Made by a program: the position numbers and the translations under genes | Assembly (NCBI GenBank): GCA_003151215.1 | Contig: PLXB01000098.1 | Coordinates: 5,362-10,857 of the forward strand | Origin: Ignavibacteriota bacterium | GTDB lineage: Bacteria > Bacteroidota > Kapaibacteriia > Palsa-1295 | Direction of reading: 5' to 3' | DNA: 5,496 nucleotides | The notes under the pieces: generated by a model | Seen by the model: the letters and a program-made list of their open reading frames with translations, nothing else | What the model was told of the DNA's origin: nothing | The model's database searches: none | In this document: in pieces, positions 1 through 5,283 of the stretch | How positions within the stretch are numbered: the stretch's first letter is position 1 | Layout of the letters: the number at the start of each line of letters is the position of its first letter

Positions 1-262
1 AAACATCAAACGATAATTTACGCAAATGCAATAAATATAAGAAGCCTTCGAATTTATTGACATTGATGAAATCAAAATAATGGATATGGTCGAGATTCGG
101 ATTCGTCAGAAATAACTCGCGTGTTGCGTCAAACATCACGAGAATATGGATCTCGGCATCTGGCTTTGCCTTGCGAAGAAGGGCAAGCATCGGTGTGGAC
201 ATCAGGGCATCGCCAAGACCGGGAAGTGCGATGATAAGGATTTTCTCTTTTTCGTTATTCAC
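1..262 (-). CDS. Glycosyltransferase family 9 (ADP-heptose:LPS heptosyltransferase-like), 5' part only
   Basis: The first 87 codons are visible; the gene runs off the left edge. The N-terminus reads MNNEKEKILIIALPGLGDAL and continues with STPMLALLRKAKPDAEIHIL. This is the classic GT9 opening: a hydrophobic strand, a Gly-rich turn with GLGD near residues 15-18, a TP-x-x-x-x-LR helix and then P-x-A-x-I. Known family members move heptose or related sugars from a nucleotide donor onto lipid A-core or other cell-surface acceptors at the cytoplasmic face of the inner membrane. The start is a GTG overlapping the TGA of the upstream membrane-protein gene (GTGA), with GGAAAAAAG about 5-13 bases upstream as a possible ribosome site, so translation is probably coupled. 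The donor-binding C-terminal domain is outside the window, so the sugar and acceptor cannot be told. Confidence 0.82.
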   Translation of the reverse strand, partial: MNNEKEKILIIALPGLGDALMSTPMLALLRKAKPDAEIHILVMFDATRELFLTNPNLDHIHYFDFINVNKFEGFLYLLHLRKLSFDV

Positions 263-2535
263 AATTTCTTTTTTCCGAAAGCAAATACTCCCAATGCAGC
301 AAGCGAGAGACCAAGCGTTGCAAGTGTCAGCATCGAGCCCGTCTTAAATGCATCCGATTCGTATTTCAAAACGACTGTGTGCTCCCCTTTCGGAACTTCA
401 ACTGCGCGAAGCGAAGTGAAGGCACGGTAAAGCTTCGTTTCTTTCCCATCTATATATGCATGCCAGGCAGGATAGTATACTTCCGAGAAAAAGAGCATTC
501 CGTTTTCATTCGTCAAGACTTTTGCTTCGATCTCATTCGTTTCGAAGCGCGTTACTTGTGCTTTAGATGAAGAATCAACTGAAGTAATATCGAGACTTGG
601 TTTTTCTTCAAGTAATATGACATTCCGGTAATCGAATGAAGCATCGGTTCTGATGAATTCCTTCGCTTCTTCATCGGGATGAATTACAGTTTTGTAGTAG
701 ATCTTTACTCTGGGTAAGTACGATGGACGTTGAACAAAATCTGCGCCGCCGCCTTTTTCCATAACCGTCCATTTGATATTCATCAGATCTGCCTGCATCT
801 CGTTATTGCTGCAATCGGGCGAACTACGCTGTAAGACGAGCGGGTCGTAACCTTCGAATAATTGTATTCTATCGTATGCTCCTTCATTTCGTTTCAGAAG
901 CATGGCATGAGCCGAACGGATGCGGGCACGCGATAGCTCTTTCGCCTGATCTTGCTTGATCTGATCAACGAGCGCCGGCTGTGCATTATAGGCAACGCGA
1001 GGATCTTCAGTCGAAGCATTAATGCCCATTCCGTAGTTGAACAATTCGATAACCGTGAGTGCTATCACACCAAGCGCAAGCGGCATTCCGCCTGTTCTTT
1101 TTTGAATCAGCAAAAATCCAATGAGAAGCATTGAGATGACAGGAAGAGCAGCAAGTCCCGCCGACCAGGAGATTGAAGCTGCACTCTCAGGTGGTGCGCC
1201 TGCCATAAATGATTGCGGCGTGAACATTCCGGCAAGAGCTGCGATCCAAATAAGTCCAAAAACTCCCATGCATCCATAAATTATTTTTCGCGTTCGATCT
1301 GGCAATTCCCTTCTTATCGCCTGTGATAATCCAACTCCTGCCAATGCACTCATTGCAAAAGTAAAGACCATCATCATTCGCGCAGGAGTGCGGAGTTTAT
1401 TGAAAAGCGGAAGCTGGAAGAATATTTTGTACAGAAAGAAATGATCGCCGAGCGAGAAGAGAATGGCAAGTAAACTCATCCCTGCAAAGAATGCAACATA
1501 TTTCTTTTTTCCACCGAAGGCAGCAACAATTGCAAAGAGAAGCGGAAGCACTCCGATATAGCACATCGTCTCCCATGATAGATAGTACGGACCGTTCCAG
1601 TACTGCACTTTCGCTTCGCGCATGGCATCGGTTACGCCGAAAAGGCGAGGCAGAATAAGCGTGACAAGATGCCCAAAGCTCAGCGAACCTTCAACTGATT
1701 TTTCGAAGGTGATCACATCGCGCCTTGATAGTGCGGCAAGTTCCTGCGAAGGCAGAAGCTGAATTGCAAAAAGTCCGAACGCAATAATGGCCGGAATTGC
1801 CATGCGAAGAAAAACCATCGCGGTGAATTTCTCCCCTTCCTTATTGCGGATACGATAGACAATTTCATACACTGCAAGAAGTCCGAGGAAGAACGTTAAG
1901 TAAAGCGAAGTCTGCGGATGGCCTGCAAGATACATGGCTCCGAGAACAAGACCTGCACCGATCGAATGCTTCAATGAATCACAGCCTTTCAAAAAAAGCA
2001 GAATCACAAACGGAAAAAGCGCAAGCTGATAGACGATCATCTGATGCATCGGCTGCGCCGTCAGATAGCCGCTGAATGCATATACGATTCCGGCGAAAAT
2101 GGCGGAGAGATCATCGGTCTTAAAAATATTTTTTACGAGAAAGAACATTCCTGCCCCAGCAATGAAATAATGCAGAATGATGAACCATTGCATGATAACA
2201 GGTGATAGATGATCGCCGGAGACAAAGAGCGACTGCAGCATATTCATCGGATACCAGAAAGCGATCTGAATATCGGCAATGAATGGCATTCCCGAAAAAA
2301 CATATGGGTTCCATTGCGGAATATGCCCATTCGCAAGGGATGACGTGGCAAAAGTCCGGAACGGAAATTCCTGCTCGACGAAATCCTCCCAGAGGAATTT
2401 CCCGCCAAAGAGTATCGGCCAGTAGAAGATAAGAACTAAGCTCAGCAATATGCCAAGCACTGCAAGCACCGGGATCTTCGGAAGCGAGATAGGCGATAAC
2501 GTTTTCGGTTTTGGGGATGCAGTCTGTTTTGCCAT
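259..2535 (-). CDS. YfhO-family polytopic membrane protein (GT-C-like)
   Basis: This is a 758-residue integral membrane protein. A first membrane segment lies at about residues 21-43. A periplasmic-type loop follows with the acidic WEDFVEQEFPF (49-59; D51 and E54 are candidate functional acids) and GHIPQWNPYVFSGMPF (70-85). Many hydrophobic segments run between about 111 and 500. A KLRTPARMM motif lies near 380-388. A large hydrophilic C-terminal domain (about 505-730) carries FEGYDPL (560-566) and EVYYPAWHAYIDGK (685-698), then VPKGEHTVVLKY, and a last membrane helix ends in a KKK tail. This order is the YfhO signature. Firmicute YfhO proteins are linked to lipoteichoic-acid glycosylation and resemble GT-C enzymes that use lipid-linked sugars. 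In this probably Gram-negative host the substrate is unknown. The ATG has no good Shine-Dalgarno site, but the N-terminus fits the family. The gene overlaps the GT9 gene downstream by 4 bp, suggesting a joint role in surface glycan assembly. Confidence 0.92.
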   Translation of the reverse strand: MAKQTASPKPKTLSPISLPKIPVLAVLGILLSLVLIFYWPILFGGKFLWEDFVEQEFPFRTFATSSLANGHIPQWNPYVFSGMPFIADIQIAFWYPMNMLQSLFVSGDHLSPVIMQWFIILHYFIAGAGMFFLVKNIFKTDDLSAIFAGIVYAFSGYLTAQPMHQMIVYQLALFPFVILLFLKGCDSLKHSIGAGLVLGAMYLAGHPQTSLYLTFFLGLLAVYEIVYRIRNKEGEKFTAMVFLRMAIPAIIAFGLFAIQLLPSQELAALSRRDVITFEKSVEGSLSFGHLVTLILPRLFGVTDAMREAKVQYWNGPYYLSWETMCYIGVLPLLFAIVAAFGGKKKYVAFFAGMSLLAILFSLGDHFFLYKIFFQLPLFNKLRTPARMMMVFTFAMSALAGVGLSQAIRRELPDRTRKIIYGCMGVFGLIWIAALAGMFTPQSFMAGAPPESAASISWSAGLAALPVISMLLIGFLLIQKRTGGMPLALGVIALTVIELFNYGMGINASTEDPRVAYNAQPALVDQIKQDQAKELSRARIRSAHAMLLKRNEGAYDRIQLFEGYDPLVLQRSSPDCSNNEMQADLMNIKWTVMEKGGGADFVQRPSYLPRVKIYYKTVIHPDEEAKEFIRTDASFDYRNVILLEEKPSLDITSVDSSSKAQVTRFETNEIEAKVLTNENGMLFFSEVYYPAWHAYIDGKETKLYRAFTSLRAVEVPKGEHTVVLKYESDAFKTGSMLTLATLGLSLAALGVFAFGKKKL

Positions 2536-2558
2536 GAAGTCAAAATTTAGAAATCATG

Positions 2559-2566
2559 CAAAATTA
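2559..2566 (-). promoter_or_regulatory. Possible Bacteroidota-type -7 element TAATTTTG
   Basis: On the minus strand TAATTTTG matches the TAnnTTTG element of Bacteroidota primary-sigma promoters and sits about 23 bases before the YfhO start codon, giving a very short leader. No convincing TTG-type -33 partner is visible 17-21 bases upstream. One 8-mer match in AT-rich spacer could be chance. If real, it lets the YfhO-GT9 pair be transcribed apart from the Kelch gene 109 bp upstream. Confidence 0.25.
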
Positions 2567-2644
2567 CGACATGGAGAGGCTTGAGATAGGGAATGGCGTT
2601 ATTTCCCCGTACTCGCACCCATTTAAAGCTTTAATTTCTCACTT

Positions 2645-3646
2645 TCACGGCGTGAAAACTTCTACTTTATTAAATACCGTGGCAGTATCCTGACCGCCGA
2701 TCGTATACAATTTGTTGCCAAGCGCACACGTTGATAGATACGACCGTGGAGTGAAGGTACCTTTGGTTTGCGGCGAGATCCAGGAATTTGTTTCGGGGTC
2801 GAACACTTGAACAGTATTCTCTTTCAGCGGATTAACCATATCGGGTGTACCCCCGATGATATAGATCTTATTACCGATAACTCCTGAGCTATGCAACAGA
2901 CGCGCAGTGAAAGTCCCCGTGGTATTCGGTGTGCTCCAGGAGTTGGTCAAAGGGTCGAAAACTTCTACAGATGAAAGTACCCGATGTCCGCGCGCTCCAT
3001 GGTCATTGAATCCTCCGATCGCATAAATTTTCCCGCCAACGACATTTGCAGTAAATGCGCCGTGCGGAGTGAACGTCCCGTTCGTTATCGGGCTGTTCCA
3101 GGTATTTGCCTGAGGATCGAAAACTTCAAGGATATTAAGATCACCCGGAGATTCGGCATTATAGCCTCCGAGCGTATAAATTTTCCCATCAATAACACAT
3201 GCACAGAGATTATTTCGCGGAGTAAATGTGCCCGTTGTTTTCGGCGTACTCCAGCTATTGGTTGCCGGATCGAATATCTCAACGGCGTTGCTCATATTCG
3301 ATGGTTTCTCCGGTCCGATGGCTCCGCCCATAACATAGATCTTATCGCCAAGAACACATGATGCCAGGCTGCCACGCGGAGTGAACGTGCCTGTTGTTGC
3401 CAGAGTGCTCCATTTATTTTCCGAAGGATGAAAGACATCAACTGTCGTGGCAAGGGTACTATCTCCAAAACCGCCGATCACGTATATTTTATCATCTACA
3501 ACAGCCGATGTAAACCATGCGCGTGGAGCAAAGCCGGCTGAAGAGGCAGTGACCCAAGAGCCTCCGGAAGTCTCGGATCTGAAACATGCACCGGTCACGG
3601 CGAGAAGAATAAATCCTATGAACACAATTATTTTTGGCAACAACAT
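2645..3646 (-). CDS. Secreted Kelch-repeat lipoprotein, six-bladed beta-propeller
   Basis: A 333-residue protein with a lipoprotein-like signal peptide (hydrophobic 5-17; AVTGAC with the acylatable Cys at 21), then six Kelch repeats. Repeats open with FAPR or FTPR variants at about 39, 88, 141, 192, 246 and 298. Each has a K-I/L-Y-x-x-GG core (GG at 58, 107, 160, 211, 265, 317), and V-x-V/I-F-x-P. Trp at 79, 132, 183, 236 and 289 ends blades one to five. The sixth lacks its Trp strand, and the N-terminal SWVTASS (W31) can supply it, closing the ring. The frame is open 30 codons further upstream, but the chosen ATG is the only start that gives a signal peptide and it has GAGG 8 bases before it. 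Kelch propellers usually bind proteins or glycans; the ligand here is unknown. The product is probably anchored to the outer membrane or cell surface. Blade-to-blade likeness (TTGTFTPR, NSWSTP) suggests internal duplication. Confidence 0.9.
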   Translation of the reverse strand: MLLPKIIVFIGFILLAVTGACFRSETSGGSWVTASSAGFAPRAWFTSAVVDDKIYVIGGFGDSTLATTVDVFHPSENKWSTLATTGTFTPRGSLASCVLGDKIYVMGGAIGPEKPSNMSNAVEIFDPATNSWSTPKTTGTFTPRNNLCACVIDGKIYTLGGYNAESPGDLNILEVFDPQANTWNSPITNGTFTPHGAFTANVVGGKIYAIGGFNDHGARGHRVLSSVEVFDPLTNSWSTPNTTGTFTARLLHSSGVIGNKIYIIGGTPDMVNPLKENTVQVFDPETNSWISPQTKGTFTPRSYLSTCALGNKLYTIGGQDTATVFNKVEVFTP

Positions 3647-3653
3647 ACATGTT

Positions 3654-3658
3654 ACCTC
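3654..3658 (-). promoter_or_regulatory. Ribosome binding site of the Kelch lipoprotein gene
   Basis: The minus strand reads GAGGT ending 7 bases before the ATG at 3646 (8 bases from the last G of GAGG). It decides the start, since the longer open frame upstream has no such site and would bury the signal peptide. It is the clearest Shine-Dalgarno site in the window. A weak CTCA/TGAG hairpin in the leader could partly cover it. Confidence 0.6.
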
Positions 3659-3725
3659 AGTTAAAATTGAGCTAAAACTGGTTGTTGCTCTTTTGTCCAT
3701 TGACAACTGAATGATTGTGTTTTCT

Positions 3726-3765
3726 GTAAAAGGCACTGTTGCTCAGTTGTCTCAGTGCCTTTTAC
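3726..3765. terminator. Perfect 13-bp hairpin, bidirectional terminator-like
   Basis: GTAAAAGGCACTG (3726-3738) is matched exactly by CAGTGCCTTTTAC (3753-3765) around a 14-base loop. The GGCACTG/CAGTGCC core with an A-tract on one side and a T-tract on the other is the form of an intrinsic terminator on either strand. The place is odd: it lies between two divergent genes, 80 bases before the Kelch start and 9 bases before the start at 3775, so no gene obviously ends here. It may act as an insulator, a leader attenuator or a structured 5' UTR. Confidence 0.6.
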
Positions 3766-3774
3766 TACAAAACT

Positions 3775-4017
<243 letters not shown>

Positions 4018-4030
4018 GGTTTGATTTCGT

Positions 4031-4450
4031 ATGAAGTCATTACTTGTAATATGTCTATTATTCACGCCTTTTCATGGAAAAGAAAAGGAATGGATACGTT
4101 ATGTAATTGCTAAAAAAGGCGAATTTTTGTATAACAAAACCTCTCTAAAAATAAACGATGACGGCAACTATGTGGTATGGACTAAGTTTATTCCTTCGCG
4201 CGATTCTCTCATCACCGAACAGATGTATTTGGTATACAGCACAAAAGACAGGGCATTTTTTGACTTGCAGTATTATTTGAGAAAGGAAGAGATTGAATGC
4301 GAAATTGGCAAATATAAACTTCTTGAAACCGTGATATATAATTCAAAGAATGAGATTATTATGGATTCCGAACCGAAAGATGAGGAAACATTTTGGGTAA
4401 GTAGGACAGGCACGATAGGCGGAATGATAATCCCTATTCTCTGTAAGTAG
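4031..4450 (+). CDS. Small secreted protein, surface-adhesin protein E-like layout
   Basis: A 139-residue protein with an N-terminal export signal (MKSLLVICLLFTPFHGK). The mature part starts with EWIRY, then has a Tyr/Asn-rich strand (EFLYNKTSLKI), a GNYVVWTKF strand (46-53), a charged EEIECEIGKYKLLE segment with Cys at 90, an FWVS segment and a C-terminal Cys at 138. A short extracytoplasmic beta-sandwich-like domain with a W-x-K strand, a mid-protein Cys before a K-x-x-L strand and a final Cys is the plan I know from surface-adhesin protein E-like proteins. The two cysteines could form a disulfide. The family call rests on pattern and not on alignment. It is AT-richer than the leftward genes. 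TAGGG lies 11 bases before the ATG as a weak ribosome site. The gene follows the 80-residue ORF by 13 bp. Confidence 0.8.
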   Translation: MKSLLVICLLFTPFHGKEKEWIRYVIAKKGEFLYNKTSLKINDDGNYVVWTKFIPSRDSLITEQMYLVYSTKDRAFFDLQYYLRKEEIECEIGKYKLLETVIYNSKNEIIMDSEPKDEETFWVSRTGTIGGMIIPILCK

Positions 4451-4511
4451 CCCGCGAACTATCTTATATAAAATTTCGGTTTAGTATTAACTATTAGATC
4501 ACGTAAAGCCG

Positions 4512-4558
4512 AAAAGGTGCTATAGCTGATATATTCCGCAAACCTTGAAAGTAGCACC
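4512..4558 (-). terminator. Weak intrinsic terminator after the tRNA-like element
   Basis: On the minus strand GGTGCTA (4558-4552) pairs with TAGCACC (4522-4516) and is followed by TTTT (4515-4512). The 29-base loop is long and the T-run short, so termination would be modest. Its place, about 25 bases past the 3' end of the tRNA-like sequence and on the same strand, is what one expects for the end of that unit. The rest of the spacer from 4451 to 4582 holds nothing else I can identify. Confidence 0.4.
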
Positions 4559-4582
4559 ATAACTGATTTGTTTTAACGATTG

Positions 4583-4656
4583 TTGCTCGGACTGGATTCG
4601 AACCAGTACTGCGAAACTGAGAAGGTGCGCGTACTACCGTTTTATACTACCGAGCA
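4583..4656 (-). tRNA. tRNA-like sequence with degenerate anticodon arm (UCU by position; possibly a pseudo-tRNA)
   Basis: Read on the minus strand, this 74-base element has a perfect 7-bp acceptor stem (TGCTCGG/CCGAGCA) with A as discriminator and T-A at positions 8-9. The 4-bp D stem (GTAT/GTAC) has a loop with A14, GG18-19 and A21. The T arm is perfect (ACTGG, TTCGAAT, CCAGT). The anticodon arm is not normal: with standard spacing CGCAC faces GTTTC, giving two pairs, one G-U and two mismatches around loop CTTCTCA. Position alone gives anticodon UCU (Arg), but base 37 is C and not a purine. Outer GCG and CGC blocks can pair if bases are looped out, as if the arm gained or lost bases. No CCA is encoded. 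A decayed tRNA, a mobile-element tRNA or a tRNA-mimicking RNA all fit. Confidence 0.55.
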
Positions 4657-4659
4657 ATA

Positions 4660-4698
4660 GATACGGCAACGTTACAGCGTTGCCGTATCAGCTTTTTT
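4660..4698 (+). terminator. Strong intrinsic terminator
   Basis: GATACGGCAACG (4660-4671) pairs perfectly with CGTTGCCGTATC (4678-4689) around a 6-base loop, followed by AGC and six Ts (4693-4698). This is a textbook terminator for plus-strand transcripts, most likely those of the 3775-4450 pair, which would first read antisense through the tRNA-like element. On the minus strand the same hairpin lies between the 68-residue ORF and the tRNA-like 5' end with no T-run after it. Confidence 0.78.
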
Positions 4699-4903
4699 AT
4701 TTCGGGTTATATTCATCAAAAACCCTCTTCATCAAATCGGAAATCTTCGGTTCTTTGGGAGCCATAAGATCTGATAAGCGGAATACGGGTTTAGGTTGCC
4801 AAGCTTCGGGTACGAAGTCAGGCATTGATACCATGCCTAAATTTTTCAATTCAGGCAGGGGAGTTTCTTCCTTTTGGGAAGATGTCAAGAAAAAACTATT
4901 CAT
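4697..4903 (-). CDS. Small hypothetical protein, orphan
   Basis: A 68-residue hydrophilic protein I do not recognise. It starts MNSFFLTSSQKEETPLPELK, has a Pro/Trp-rich middle (VPEAWQPKPVFRLSDLM at about 31-47) and ends in an amphipathic stretch (ISDLMKRVFDEYNPK). SDLM occurs twice, at about 44-47 and 54-57. There is no signal peptide, membrane helix or cysteine. The ATG has no clear Shine-Dalgarno site. A plus-strand frame over the same bases would start inside the terminator hairpin and have less natural composition, so the minus frame is preferred. It lies just before the tRNA-like element on the same strand. Function unknown; the coding call is moderate. Confidence 0.5.
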   Translation of the reverse strand: MNSFFLTSSQKEETPLPELKNLGMVSMPDFVPEAWQPKPVFRLSDLMAPKEPKISDLMKRVFDEYNPK

Positions 4904-4940
4904 AATAGTTTTACTTTCTTTAAGAGGAGAATAATAAAAT

Positions 4941-4977
4941 AGTTCACCTATACAATCCTCTGGTTGTATATTGAACT
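4941..4977. repeat. Imperfect inverted repeat, possible operator or structured leader
   Basis: AGTTCA (4941-4946) pairs with TGAACT (4972-4977), and TATACAA (4949-4955) with TTGTATA (4964-4970), around an 8-base loop, with a CC/T bulge between the two stems. It sits 38 bases before the 68-residue ORF start on the minus strand. It could be an operator, a leader hairpin or, given the ATTTTATTATT after it on the minus strand, a weak back-up terminator. No job can be fixed from sequence alone. Confidence 0.45.
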
Positions 4978-4987
4978 CTGTTAATTA

Positions 4988-5026
4988 TAAAAGCGGGGTA
5001 TCCGGTTAAGATTAACCCCGCTTTTA
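4988..5026 (-). terminator. Strong terminator after the IS1595 genes
   Basis: TAAAAGCGGGGT (4988-4999) and ACCCCGCTTTTA (5015-5026) form a perfect 12-bp stem with a 15-base loop. The GC-rich core has A/T tracts on both flanks, so it can stop transcripts on either strand; the minus-strand transposase and 58-codon ORF are the obvious clients, ending about 80 bases upstream. GGTTAA and TTAACC (5004-5009 and 5012-5017) make an overlapping, competing small hairpin within it. Confidence 0.72.
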
Positions 5027-5106
5027 CTAACTTTTCAGCGTTCGAAATAATTCACACCAAATCTCACTAAATTCCACGAATCCCCATAGTTAGGACTTAT
5101 TTTTTG

Positions 5107-5283
5107 CTACGTCTTTTCGGTAGGCTTTATTAGATCGTTTTCTGTTAAATCTGACTCGCTTTTTTCTTCCGGTTCGGAGATAATCGGATAAGGCACGGCG
5201 AGAAGCTTTTTTACGAAGAGCGTAAACTCTTCGAAGGTTGGTGCTTCGTCCTCTGAGGGTTTCGTAGTCTGTTCGTCCGTCAA
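5107..5283 (-). CDS. Small acidic ORF coupled to the IS1595 transposase
   Basis: A 58-codon frame starts at a TTG that overlaps the transposase stop (TTGA). The product is rich in Glu, Thr and Lys. Its core FEEFTLFVKKLLAVPYPII (18-36) looks like small proteins I remember with an F-x-x-F-x-x-x-x-x-x-LL-x-VP motif, found across many bacteria without known function. No ATG is present; translation would depend on coupling to the upstream stop. The motif, the 4-base overlap and a terminator about 80 bases later support a real gene. Another frame across the same bases is open and very basic but has no start. It may be an IS passenger or accessory protein, or host DNA next to the element. Function unknown. 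Confidence 0.55.
   Translation of the reverse strand: MTDEQTTKPSEDEAPTFEEFTLFVKKLLAVPYPIISEPEEKSESDLTENDLIKPTEKT

Noticed and set aside
146..1134. Plus-strand open frames of 60-94 codons over the GT9 and YfhO genes
   Set aside because: They lie antisense to strongly supported coding sequence and show no recognisable protein features.
2623..2657. TTAAAGCTTTAA palindrome and a TTTCACG/CGTGAAA repeat at the end of the Kelch gene, as its terminator
   Set aside because: The first has no loop and no GC core, and the second has a one-base loop and spans the stop codon; neither is followed by a T-run on the minus strand.
2984..3361. Plus-strand and alternate minus-strand open frames inside the Kelch gene
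   Set aside because: They are shadows of the repeated Kelch coding frame, with unnatural composition and no start signals.
3647..3736. 30-codon N-terminal extension of the Kelch protein
   Set aside because: The frame is open, but the extension is not signal-like, runs into the hairpin at 3726 and lacks a ribosome site; the internal ATG has GAGG and begins a lipoprotein signal.
4680..4934. Plus-strand frame of 84 codons opposite the 68-residue ORF
   Set aside because: Its start lies inside the right arm of the terminator hairpin and it has no ribosome site or protein motif; the minus-strand frame is the better candidate, though neither is proved.
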